From the NCBI GenBank assembly GCA_964657565.1, contig CAZZVQ010000007.1:20751-84750 (forward strand): a stretch of DNA of 64,000 nucleotides. Direction: 5' to 3'. Numbering within the stretch: position 1 is the stretch's first letter; the number at the start of each line of letters is the position of its first letter. Positions 26,242-34,379 of this stretch are shown piece after piece. Both the position numbers and the translations under genes were made by a program. Below the pieces are notes generated by a model. That model did not search any database. It was not told the origin of the DNA and worked only from the letters and a program-made list of their open reading frames with translations. This stretch comes from JAVVHH01 sp964657565 (GTDB lineage Bacteria > Pseudomonadota > Alphaproteobacteria > Acetobacterales > Acetobacteraceae).

Positions 26242-26274
26242 CCCCTCTGCCGGCGGGCATGGTTCGCCGGCAGA
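26242..26274 (+). terminator. Hairpin terminator after the HU-like gene
   Basis: A perfect 12-bp inverted repeat, CCTCTGCCGGCG at 26242-26253 and its complement at 26263-26274, with a 9-nt loop, 4 nt after the HU stop codon. No T-run follows, so it may act with Rho or mainly protect the mRNA end. Confidence 0.65.
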
Positions 26275-26314
26275 GGCGGTGATCCGCTGAGCGTCAGAAC
26301 ATCGCTCGGGAACC

Positions 26315-27307
26315 ATGATCCCGGTCACCTCGGTCCTGCCGAGCCCTGCCGAGATGCCGCCCACGCTTTTGGTGGTGATCGACACGGAGGAGGAGTTCGA
26401 CTGGAACGCTGCGTTCGATCGAGGCAGCACATCGGTCGATAATATCGGCTACCAGCATCTTGCGCAGGATGTATTCGATGCTGCCGGCATCGTGCCCACC
26501 TATGCGATCGACTATCCGGTCGCGACGACCGCCGCATCGATCGAGGTGCTCGAGCCTTGGGTGAGGGCCGGGTTGTGCGAGATCGGGGCGCACCTGCATC
26601 CGTGGGTCAATCCGCCCGACGACGAAGCCGTCACGTCGTTCAATTCGTTCGCCTGCAATCTGCCGGCCGACCTCATGCAGCGCAAGCTGGCCGTGCTCCG
26701 CGATGCGATCGCGGCCAATTTCGGGGTGCCGCCGCTGGTTTATAAAGCCGGCCGCTACGGCATCGGCCCCGAGACCCCCGCCATCCTGCGCAACCTCGGC
26801 TTCATCGCCGACGCCAGCGTGGTGCCGCATCTGGACTCCACCGACAAAGGCGGCCCCGACTTCCGCGCGCTGCCCGACCGTCCGTTCATGACCGGGTGCG
26901 GCGTTGCCGAACTGCCGCTGTCGGTGCATTTCGCGGGCCGCCTGGCCGGTTCAGGCCAACGCCTCTACCCCGTCCTGTCGCGGTTCGAACGGTTCCGGGC
27001 GCCCGGTCTGTTCAGCCGTCTGGGTCTGCTCGAGCGGCTGCGGCTGAGCCCGGAAGACCATAGCTTTGCTGACATGCGGCGCCAGACCCAGGCCGCCCTG
27101 GCCCGCGGCCACCGGTATTTCATGCTGACCTACCACAGTTCCAGCCTCATGCCCGGCGGCTCGCCGTATGCACGAGACGTGTCCAGCCGGGACGCGCTCG
27201 TCGGCGCGTTAACGAAATACATAGAGTTCTTCACCAATATGCCGGCATGGACGACCATCACGACAAGTGAGTTGGCAGCGACGATGCGTGCGCGAGCTTC
27301 AGCCTGA
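26315..27307 (+). CDS. Polysaccharide deacetylase family protein (WalW-like)
   Basis: A 330-residue protein of the NodB-like carbohydrate esterase superfamily. The first metal motif is LVVIDTEEEFDWN (Asp at the TxxD position, about residues 19-31), the His pair is in EIGAHLHPWVNPP (H-x-H, about 87-99), and YKAGRYGIGP resembles the conserved RxPxG-type segment. It would remove acetyl groups from a saccharide in cell-wall or capsule metabolism. No signal peptide is seen, so it acts in the cytoplasm or at the membrane. It is followed by the ATP-grasp/phosphatase fusion after a 68-nt gap. Confidence 0.82.
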   Translation: MIPVTSVLPSPAEMPPTLLVVIDTEEEFDWNAAFDRGSTSVDNIGYQHLAQDVFDAAGIVPTYAIDYPVATTAASIEVLEPWVRAGLCEIGAHLHPWVNPPDDEAVTSFNSFACNLPADLMQRKLAVLRDAIAANFGVPPLVYKAGRYGIGPETPAILRNLGFIADASVVPHLDSTDKGGPDFRALPDRPFMTGCGVAELPLSVHFAGRLAGSGQRLYPVLSRFERFRAPGLFSRLGLLERLRLSPEDHSFADMRRQTQAALARGHRYFMLTYHSSSLMPGGSPYARDVSSRDALVGALTKYIEFFTNMPAWTTITTSELAATMRARASA

Positions 27308-27375
27308 TCGAGACGCTTACCCTGGCGCGCCCTGAGCCGCGGCGTGACGCCGCCCGCAAGGGCAGGGCGCTCGTC

Positions 27376-29046
27376 ATGGGCGACGACACGCGGGGCTTTC
27401 TTGCCACCGTGCGCTCGCTCGGACGGCAAGGGATCGAGGTCCATGCGGCGCCCTTCGATTTCCGTGCCCCGGCTCTCTCGAGCAAGTATATCGCCGCAGT
27501 CCACGACGTTCCGCCGTGGATGGGCAATGGCGAGGCGTGGCGCGATGCCATGCGCAAGCTGCTCACGACGCGGGGATACGATTTCGTCATCCCCTGCGAT
27601 GAACGCAACCTGCTGCCGCTGCACCATCGCATGGCCGAGTTCGAGGGCTTGGCGCGGTTCGCGATTCCAAACCGACGCGCCATCGACGTGCTGTTCGACA
27701 AGCACGAGACGCGCGAGCTCGCCGAGGCGGTCGGCGTGCCGATCGCGAGGGGGCGGTTGGCGCGCCCCAACGAGAACGCCCGCGCCGTTCTGGCAGAATT
27801 GGGCGCCCCGGTCGTGGTCAAGCCGCGGCGATCCTACACGATCGAGGGCTTGGCCAAGCGCGGCCGGGTGCATCTGACCAGCGACACGGCGCAGCTCGCC
27901 CAATTGCTGCAGGACGCCGAGCCTGACAGCCTGCTGCTGGAGTCCTGCTTCGACGGCGACGGCCTCGGCCTCTCCGTGCTCGCGCACGAGGGGCGGCTGC
28001 TGCAAGCGTTCGAACACCGGCGCGTGCATGAACGCTCCGGCAGCAGCTTCTACCGGGTCAGCGCCGCGCCGACGCCGGATCTGGTGCAGGCCTGCGCAGC
28101 GATGGCCGCTGCCATCGCCTTCACCGGCGTGGCCATGTTCGAATTCAAGCGCAACCCGGCCGGAGCATGGATCATGCTCGAGGTGAATGCGCGGCCCTGG
28201 GGATCGCTGCCGCTCCCCGTCGCGCTCGGGGTCGACTTCCCGTATCGCTGGTACCGCCTGTTGGTGGACGGCATCGAGACACCGCCCGTGCCCTACCAGG
28301 TGGGGATTTTCGGTCGGAATCTCATCCCCGACCTGATGTCCGCACTGGCGGACGTGGAGTCACACCCGACGCCCTTGCACAAAGCCGGCGCCTTCGCGCA
28401 GCGCGTGGCCGGCATTCGGCGGGTCCTGATCAATGCCGAACGGCAGGACGTCTTCGTGCGCGACGACCCGGCCCCCGCGCAGGCCGAACTGGCCGCCATC
28501 GTTCGCGGGTCGGTGGCGCGCGTCAGCCGGCTCGCCCCCGGTCGGCAGCGCGCGATGTCGAGGCACGCGCGCGCGGTGGTCGCGAGTGTCGCCGCCCCGC
28601 CGAACAAGCCGCACATCCTGTTCGCGTGCCAGGGCAACATCTGCCGCAGCCCGTATGCGGCGGCGGTGTTGCGCGAGATCGCCGGCGATGCCGTGACGGT
28701 CACGTCCGCCGGCATGATGCCCCGACCGGGACGGACGGTGCCCGATCTGTTCCAGGTGCAGGCGACGACCGAAGGCATCGACCTGGCTGCACACCGCTCG
28801 ACGTGGCTGGACCGAGAGACTGCCGCCGCGGCATCGCTCATCGTCCTGTTCGATCGAGTGAACCAAGCGGCGTTTGCTGACCGATACCCGAACTTTGCAG
28901 TCCCGACGATCTTGCTCGGAGACCTGGTCGGTATCGGCGAAATCGCGGACCCGGTGGATGGGGACGCCAGTGTCGCTGCGTCCGCCTATGCGCAGATACG
29001 CGGAGGCGTCCGCGAGCTTGCCCTCCTGCTGAAACGTTCACCGTGA
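27376..29046 (+). CDS. ATP-grasp ligase fused to low-molecular-weight protein tyrosine phosphatase
   Basis: A 556-residue two-domain protein. Residues 1 to about 380 form an ATP-grasp domain (K149 in PVVVKPRRSYTIEGL, E256 in MFEFKRN, E269 and N271 in IMLEVNARPWGSLPLP). Residues about 412-556 form a complete LMW-PTP with the P-loop FACQGNICRSP (C418, R424) and the acid D525 in IADPVDGD. ATP-grasp enzymes join a carboxylate to an amine or thiol; LMW-PTPs often regulate exopolysaccharide kinases. The ATG at 27376 lies inside the first strand (RALVMGDDTRGF): the frame is open upstream to 27271 without ATG/GTG/TTG, so an unusual start (e.g. CTG) is possible. It overlaps the next gene by 4 nt. Confidence 0.85.
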   Translation: MGDDTRGFLATVRSLGRQGIEVHAAPFDFRAPALSSKYIAAVHDVPPWMGNGEAWRDAMRKLLTTRGYDFVIPCDERNLLPLHHRMAEFEGLARFAIPNRRAIDVLFDKHETRELAEAVGVPIARGRLARPNENARAVLAELGAPVVVKPRRSYTIEGLAKRGRVHLTSDTAQLAQLLQDAEPDSLLLESCFDGDGLGLSVLAHEGRLLQAFEHRRVHERSGSSFYRVSAAPTPDLVQACAAMAAAIAFTGVAMFEFKRNPAGAWIMLEVNARPWGSLPLPVALGVDFPYRWYRLLVDGIETPPVPYQVGIFGRNLIPDLMSALADVESHPTPLHKAGAFAQRVAGIRRVLINAERQDVFVRDDPAPAQAELAAIVRGSVARVSRLAPGRQRAMSRHARAVVASVAAPPNKPHILFACQGNICRSPYAAAVLREIAGDAVTVTSAGMMPRPGRTVPDLFQVQATTEGIDLAAHRSTWLDRETAAAASLIVLFDRVNQAAFADRYPNFAVPTILLGDLVGIGEIADPVDGDASVAASAYAQIRGGVRELALLLKRSP

Positions 29047-30518
29047 CGTCGGTCGCGCCCGATCGCGCGCTGGGGCGTGCACACGCGCTTGCGGTCAGCG
29101 TGTTGGTCATCGCCGGTGTGTTCTATGCCTGGCTGCTGACCCGCGGGAGCTTCGACCCGTTCGGGGCGGAGCAGTTTGGGCTGACATTCAACAGCATGCT
29201 CGACCACATGCTGCAGGGACGCTGGGATGTCGAACCGGCGTCGATCGGCGCCGAAGCCTTTGTCCATGATGGCCGAACCTACGCCTATTTCGGCCCGTTT
29301 CCTGCCTTGCTGCGCCTCCCGCTCGCGCTTTTGCCGAGTGATCTCCTGCCGAACTGGCAGGGCCTGAATGTCGAGCGGCTCTCCTGCTGGTTTGCGGTCA
29401 TCGGCGGCATAGCGGCTCAAGTCATCGCGGTCACGACGGCGCTCGCCACGACCACCGTTCCGGTCAAGACACAGCTCACCCCGCCGCTGGTCGTGCTCTG
29501 TGCGCTCAGCGGCGCCCCCATGCTGCTGAGCTGGAGGGGAGCGCTGATCTATCACGAGGCTATCCTTTGGGGATGGGCGTTGGCCATGGTGTTCGTCGCT
29601 ATCGCGCTCCCGGCGGTCAAGCGGGAGCGGCCCGCCAGCGCGCGCAGGCTTTGTGCGCTTGCAGTTTGCGCCGGGCTTTGCCTGCTCACCCGCAGCACCA
29701 CGGGCGCAGGGCTGTATCTCGCAACCGGCCTGCTCCTGCTTCGTCACCTCGAGTGGAACGGCGACTGGTGGCGGCCTGTGTTGCAACCGCCATTCTGGGC
29801 TCCGGCGAGCGTACTCGCGGGTTTCCTCGCCATGGCCGGGATCGTGAACCAGGGGCGCTGGGGCAATCCTCTGGTCTTTGCCAATCTGCATACGCAGACA
29901 ACCCTTATCGACAAGTTCCCGGATCGCCTCTCCCGGCTGGAGCAGTACGGCCTGTTCGACTGGCATCGCGTCGATATCGGTACCCTCTACTATATGTTGC
30001 CGATATGGACGGAACAGCTGGAGCATATGCTTCCGCTGAGCCAGCGGCTGGTTCGCCTCTACGACGCGATCGAGCAACCCGCGTCGAGCCTGCTCGTGAC
30101 AGACCCCGCCTGGTGTGCGCTGTCCGTCTTGGGCGTGGTTGCGCTCGTTCGGGCCCGGGCACTATCGGGTGCGCTGCTGCTCGCCGGCGGTCTGTCGCTG
30201 GCGCCCGTATTGATGCTTGCAGCCTGGTATCTCGCCTTCCGATACCGCGTTGAATTTGCACCGTTGCTGCTCGTGCTGTCCTGCATTGGACTTGTCAACA
30301 GCACGCCTGGCCTTGCTCCCCGGCGGCTCGGCCGAGCGAAACTGGCGCTGTCGGTCCTCTGCGTGTTGCAAGTCGGCGGGGCCGTTGTGGCCGGTTGGTC
30401 CTACGCCAGCCAGCCCTTCGGCCCGAGCGCCGGATATACCGCGTTCAGCTTACACTGTGCTGTCGCGCCTGCATCGTGCACGGCGCTCTCCGACGGCGCT
30501 GGCGAGACGGACCGCTGA
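29043..30518 (+). CDS. Polytopic membrane protein, possible glycosyltransferase (GT-C-like)
   Basis: A 491-residue membrane protein with about ten hydrophobic helices; a periplasmic loop near the N-terminus carries NSMLDHMLQGRWDVEPAS and GRTYAYFGPFPALLRLPLAL. The layout is like GT-C glycosyltransferases or polysaccharide polymerases, but no diagnostic DD/DE signature is clear, so the family is uncertain. GTG at 29043 overlaps the fusion gene's stop (GTGA). With the deacetylase and the ATP-grasp/phosphatase it makes a three-gene operon, probably for a surface glycan or glycolipid. Confidence 0.75.
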   Translation: MTSVAPDRALGRAHALAVSVLVIAGVFYAWLLTRGSFDPFGAEQFGLTFNSMLDHMLQGRWDVEPASIGAEAFVHDGRTYAYFGPFPALLRLPLALLPSDLLPNWQGLNVERLSCWFAVIGGIAAQVIAVTTALATTTVPVKTQLTPPLVVLCALSGAPMLLSWRGALIYHEAILWGWALAMVFVAIALPAVKRERPASARRLCALAVCAGLCLLTRSTTGAGLYLATGLLLLRHLEWNGDWWRPVLQPPFWAPASVLAGFLAMAGIVNQGRWGNPLVFANLHTQTTLIDKFPDRLSRLEQYGLFDWHRVDIGTLYYMLPIWTEQLEHMLPLSQRLVRLYDAIEQPASSLLVTDPAWCALSVLGVVALVRARALSGALLLAGGLSLAPVLMLAAWYLAFRYRVEFAPLLLVLSCIGLVNSTPGLAPRRLGRAKLALSVLCVLQVGGAVVAGWSYASQPFGPSAGYTAFSLHCAVAPASCTALSDGAGETDR

Positions 30519-30600
30519 ACCAGGTGGCGGCCGGATGGGGCGAGTGTTGACGGGGGTTCGCGCGGGCCGTTAGGTCAAGGGTAAGAAGCAAGGAATGCGC

Positions 30601-31386
30601 ATGGCAGACCCGTCGATACCGGACTCGATACGCGTCGAGATCACAGGAAGCGTGGCCGTGCTGTCGCTGGCGCGGCCGCGGAAGCGCAACGCGCTCAATG
30701 TCGAGATGATCGAAGGCCTGCGACGCTTCTTCAGCACGCCGCCGGAAGGGGTGCGGGCGGCGGTGTTGCGCGGGGATGGAGAGCATTTCTGCGCCGGGCT
30801 GGATCTGAGCGAGATCACGGAGCAGGACGCGTCGGCGGGGGTGTTCCATAGCCGGCTGTGGCACCGGGCGTTCGCGGCGATCGAGAGCGGGGACCTGCCG
30901 GTGGTGTCGGTGCTGCAAGGGGCGGTGATCGGCGGCGGGCTCGAGCTGGCGGCGGCGACGCATATACGGGTGGCGGAGCCGAGCGCGTTCTATGCGCTGC
31001 CAGAGGGGCAGCGGGGGATCTTCGTCGGTGGCGGGGGGTCGGTGCGGATCCCGCGGCTGATCGGGGTCGCGCGGATGATGGACATGATGTTGACGGGGCG
31101 GACGTATGGCGCCGCGGATGGCGGGGTGGTGGGGCTGTCGCAGTATGTGGTCGAGGCCGGGGCGGGGGATGCGCGGGCGCTCGCGCTGGCGGAGAAGATG
31201 GCGGGCAATGCGCGGATGACCAATTTCGCGGTGCTGCAGGCGCTGCCGGCGATCGCAGGGGCGGACCCGGCGGTGGGGTATCTGACCGAGAGCTTGATCT
31301 CGTCGATTGCGGCGTCGGATGGGGAGGCGAAGGAGCGGCTCGCGGAATTCCTGGACAAGCGGGCGGCTAAGGTCTCACACGGATAA
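30601..31386 (+). CDS. Enoyl-CoA hydratase/isomerase family (crotonase)
   Basis: A 261-residue crotonase. The oxyanion segments are HFCAGLDLSEI and VIGGGLELAAATHIRVAEPS, and the catalytic acidic residues fit the GGLELA Glu and the Glu of ALPEGQRGIF. It would hydrate 2-enoyl-CoA or hydrate and cleave a hydroxycinnamoyl-CoA. The start is ATG 30601, with an alternative ATG at 30595. It heads an operon with a feruloyl-CoA-synthase-like ligase 36 nt later. Confidence 0.9.
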   Translation: MADPSIPDSIRVEITGSVAVLSLARPRKRNALNVEMIEGLRRFFSTPPEGVRAAVLRGDGEHFCAGLDLSEITEQDASAGVFHSRLWHRAFAAIESGDLPVVSVLQGAVIGGGLELAAATHIRVAEPSAFYALPEGQRGIFVGGGGSVRIPRLIGVARMMDMMLTGRTYGAADGGVVGLSQYVVEAGAGDARALALAEKMAGNARMTNFAVLQALPAIAGADPAVGYLTESLISSIAASDGEAKERLAEFLDKRAAKVSHG

Positions 31387-31391
31387 TATCA

Positions 31392-31408
31392 CGTCCGGAT
31401 AACGGACG
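31392..31408 (+). other. Intercistronic hairpin between crotonase and CoA ligase genes
   Basis: CGTCCG at 31392-31397 and CGGACG at 31403-31408 form a perfect 6-bp stem with a 5-nt loop in the 36-nt spacer. It could tune expression of the downstream genes or stabilise an mRNA end. No T-run follows. Confidence 0.3.
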
Positions 31409-31422
31409 GTCAGGGGAAAAAT

Positions 31423-33183
31423 ATGGCTGAAACAGCCGGCGTGACGGTAGAGACGCGTGCCGACGGCGTGACGCTGGTGCGGGCGACGGGGACGCTGCCG
31501 CCGTATCCTTTGAGGGTGACGGACCGGTTGGTGCATTGGGCGGCGGAGACGCCGGACGAGACGTTCCTGGCCGAGAAAGATGGTGCCGGGTGGCGGCGGC
31601 TGAGCTATGGGGCGGCGCTGCCGCAGGTTCGGGCGATCGGGCAGGCGCTGTTGGACCGGGGGCTATCGGCGGAGCGGCCGGTATTGATCCTGTCGGGCAA
31701 TGGGATCGAGCACGCGCTGCTGGCGCTGGCGTGCCAGCATGTGGGGGTGCTGTACGCGTCGATCTCGGCGGCGTATAGCGCGGGCAATAGCGACCTGGTC
31801 AAGCTGGGGCAGATCGTGGCGTTGACGACTCCGGGGCTGGTGTTCGCGGCGGGGGCCGGGTTCCGGCGGGCGCTGGAGGCGATGCCGGAGGGGGTCGAGA
31901 GGCTCGACGATTTGGCGCCGTTGCTGGCGGTGGCGCCGACCGCGGCGGTGGACGCGGCGTATCAGGCGATCGGTGGCGGGACGGTCGCGAAATTGCTGTT
32001 CACGTCGGGGTCGACCGGGACGGGGCCGAAGGCAGTCATCACGACGCATCTGATGCTGTGCGCCAACCAGTCGATGATCAAGGCCGGGTTCGGCTATCTG
32101 CTGGATGACAAGCCGATCATGGTGGATTGGCTGCCGTGGAGCCATACGTTCGGGGGGAGCCACAACTTCAACATGGTGCTGTTCGAGGGCGGCACGATGT
32201 ATCTGGATGCGGGCAGGCCGCTGCCCGGCCAGTTCGGACCGACGCTGGACGCGATCCGGGAAGTGGCGCCGACGCTGTATCTGGCGGTGCCGAAGGCGTG
32301 GGAGGAGCTGGCGCGGGCGATGCGGGCGGATCCGGCGCTCAACAAGCGGTTCCATGAGCGGTTGCGGGTGCGGTTCTACGCGGCGGCGGCGCTGTCGCAG
32401 CCGTTGTGGGACGAGCTGGACGCGCTGGCCGCCGAAGCGACGAACCGCGAATTGCCGATGATCACCGGGCTGGGGTCGACGGAGACGGCGCCGATGGGGA
32501 CGTGCACCGATGGGAGCCGGGCGGGGCGCGCGGGGGATATCGGGCTGCCGGTGCCGGGGATCGAGCTGAAGCTGGTGCCGACCGAGGGCAAGCTGGAGCT
32601 GCGGGTGCGGGGGCCGTGCATCACGCCGGGGTATTGGCGCGACAAAGCGAAGACGGACGCGGCGTACGATGCGGAGGGGTATTACTGCATGGGGGATGCG
32701 GTGGCCTGGGTCGATCCGGCCAACCCGGCGCGCGGGCTGCGGTTCGACGGGCGGATCGCCGAGGATTTCAAGCTGATGTCCGGCACGTGGGTCAGCGTGG
32801 GGCCGTTGCGGGCGCGGCTGATCGCGGCGATGGCGCCGTGGGTGCGCGACGTGGTGATCGCGGGGCATGACCGCAACGAGGTGACGGCGCTGGCGCTGCC
32901 GTTCGACCCCAAGGATGCGCAGGATCCGGCGGTGCGGTCGGCGTTGACCGCGGTGTTGCGCGAGCTGGCGGCGACGGCGCCGGGGAGTGCGGCGCGGGTG
33001 GTGCGGATGGCTTTCCTGGCGGGGCCGCTGTCGGCCAATGCGGGGGAAGTGACGGATAAGGGGTCGGTCAACCAGGCGGCGGTGTTGCGGTGCCGGCCGG
33101 ACGAGGTGGCGGCGCTATATGCGGACCCAGTGCCGCCGCATGTGATGTGCGCGGCGCAGCAGAAACAAAGGATCTCGGCATGA
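31423..33183 (+). CDS. Feruloyl-CoA synthase-like acyl-CoA ligase
   Basis: A 586-residue ANL-superfamily ligase that activates a carboxylate to its CoA thioester through an AMP intermediate. The phosphate loop is LLFTSGSTGTGPKAV (about 192-206), ITGLGSTETAP is the A5-type motif and DGRIAEDFKL the hinge; the C-terminal VTDKGSVNQ carries the catalytic Lys. The N-terminal LPPYPLRVTDRLVHWA and ERPVLILSGNGIEHALLALA are characteristic of feruloyl-CoA synthases. AGGGGAAAA precedes the ATG. The stop overlaps the start of the binding-protein gene. Aromatic acid specificity is likely but not proven. Confidence 0.88.
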   Translation: MAETAGVTVETRADGVTLVRATGTLPPYPLRVTDRLVHWAAETPDETFLAEKDGAGWRRLSYGAALPQVRAIGQALLDRGLSAERPVLILSGNGIEHALLALACQHVGVLYASISAAYSAGNSDLVKLGQIVALTTPGLVFAAGAGFRRALEAMPEGVERLDDLAPLLAVAPTAAVDAAYQAIGGGTVAKLLFTSGSTGTGPKAVITTHLMLCANQSMIKAGFGYLLDDKPIMVDWLPWSHTFGGSHNFNMVLFEGGTMYLDAGRPLPGQFGPTLDAIREVAPTLYLAVPKAWEELARAMRADPALNKRFHERLRVRFYAAAALSQPLWDELDALAAEATNRELPMITGLGSTETAPMGTCTDGSRAGRAGDIGLPVPGIELKLVPTEGKLELRVRGPCITPGYWRDKAKTDAAYDAEGYYCMGDAVAWVDPANPARGLRFDGRIAEDFKLMSGTWVSVGPLRARLIAAMAPWVRDVVIAGHDRNEVTALALPFDPKDAQDPAVRSALTAVLRELAATAPGSAARVVRMAFLAGPLSANAGEVTDKGSVNQAAVLRCRPDEVAALYADPVPPHVMCAAQQKQRISA

Positions 33184-34379
33184 ATCGGCGTTCCCTGCTG
33201 TTGGCGGCCGCGGCGGCCGGGTTGCCGTTTTCGGGTCGGGCCGCGGAGCGGCCGCTGCGGCTCGGCGTGTTGAACGACATGAGCGGGGTGTTCGCCGACT
33301 ATCAGGGCCAGGGGTCGGTGACGGCCACGCGGATGGCGGTCGAAGACGCGCATGGCATGGCGGGAAGCCGGGCGGTCGATGTCGTGTTCGCCGACCATCA
33401 GAACAAGCCAGATCTGGGCATGGCGGTGGTGCGGAAATGGTTCGACGAGGGTGGGGTGGACGTCGTGATGGACGTGCCGAACTCGGCGATCGCGCTGGCG
33501 GTGGCGCAGTTGGCGACGGAGCGGAACAAGGTGTTCATCGGGGTTGGCGCCGGGACGGCCGACCTGACGGGGCCGCGGTGCACGCCGAACATCGTGCACT
33601 GGGATTACGACACGTGGCAGTCGAGCCAGGCGCTCGGGCGGGCGATCACGGAGAAGGGCGGCAAGAGCTGGTTCCTGCTGGCGGCGGATTACGCGTTCGG
33701 GGCGGACCTGGACCGCAACGTGGCCGAGGCGGTGCGGGCGTCGGGCGGGACGATCACCGGGAGCGTGAAGGCGCCGTTCCCGACGGCGGATTTCAGCTCG
33801 TTCCTGTTGCAGGCGCAATCGTCGGGGGCGCAGGTGCTGGCGCTGGACAATGCGGGCGGGGACACGACGACGTCGCTGAAGCAGGCGGCGGAGTTCGGGA
33901 TCACCAAGCAGATGCAGGTGTGCGGGCCGATCTACAACGTCAACATCACCAAAGGTGTTGGCTTGGAGGTGGCGCAGGGTGTGCTGGGGGTGACGCCGTT
34001 CTACTGGGATTTCGACGCGGGGACGCGGGCGTTCTCGGAGCGGTATTTCAAGCTGATGAACGCGATGCCGAACGACATGCAGGCGTCGATGTATTCGGCG
34101 ACGATGCATTTGATCAAGGCGGTCGCGGGGGGCGCGGACCCGTCGGATGGGCGGGCGGTGGTGGCGGCGATGAAGGCGATGCCGACGGACGATCCGATCC
34201 TCGGCAAGGGGAGCATCCGGGAGGACGGGCGCAAGCTGCATCCGGTCTATCTGTTCCGGACCAAGACGCCGGCGGAGAGCAAGGGGCCGTGGGATTTCTA
34301 CGAGATCCTGTCGACGATCCCGGCGGATAAGGCGTTCCGGCCGTTGGCGGATGGCAAGTGCCCGATGGTCAAGGCATGA
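33180..34379 (+). CDS. ABC transporter substrate-binding protein (Leu/Ile/Val family)
   Basis: A 399-residue periplasmic binding protein. The start ATG at 33180 overlaps the ligase stop (ATGA); residues 1-21 form a Tat-like or Sec signal (MNRRSLLLAAAAAGLPFSGR). The mature start RPLRLGVLNDMSGVFADYQG and the WFLLAADYAFGADL segment are typical of family 1 binding proteins that in several bacteria bind aromatic acids. No permease or ATPase is adjacent. It ends overlapping the dehydrogenase gene, so in this operon it likely delivers the aromatic substrate. Confidence 0.88.
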   Translation: MNRRSLLLAAAAAGLPFSGRAAERPLRLGVLNDMSGVFADYQGQGSVTATRMAVEDAHGMAGSRAVDVVFADHQNKPDLGMAVVRKWFDEGGVDVVMDVPNSAIALAVAQLATERNKVFIGVGAGTADLTGPRCTPNIVHWDYDTWQSSQALGRAITEKGGKSWFLLAADYAFGADLDRNVAEAVRASGGTITGSVKAPFPTADFSSFLLQAQSSGAQVLALDNAGGDTTTSLKQAAEFGITKQMQVCGPIYNVNITKGVGLEVAQGVLGVTPFYWDFDAGTRAFSERYFKLMNAMPNDMQASMYSATMHLIKAVAGGADPSDGRAVVAAMKAMPTDDPILGKGSIREDGRKLHPVYLFRTKTPAESKGPWDFYEILSTIPADKAFRPLADGKCPMVKA

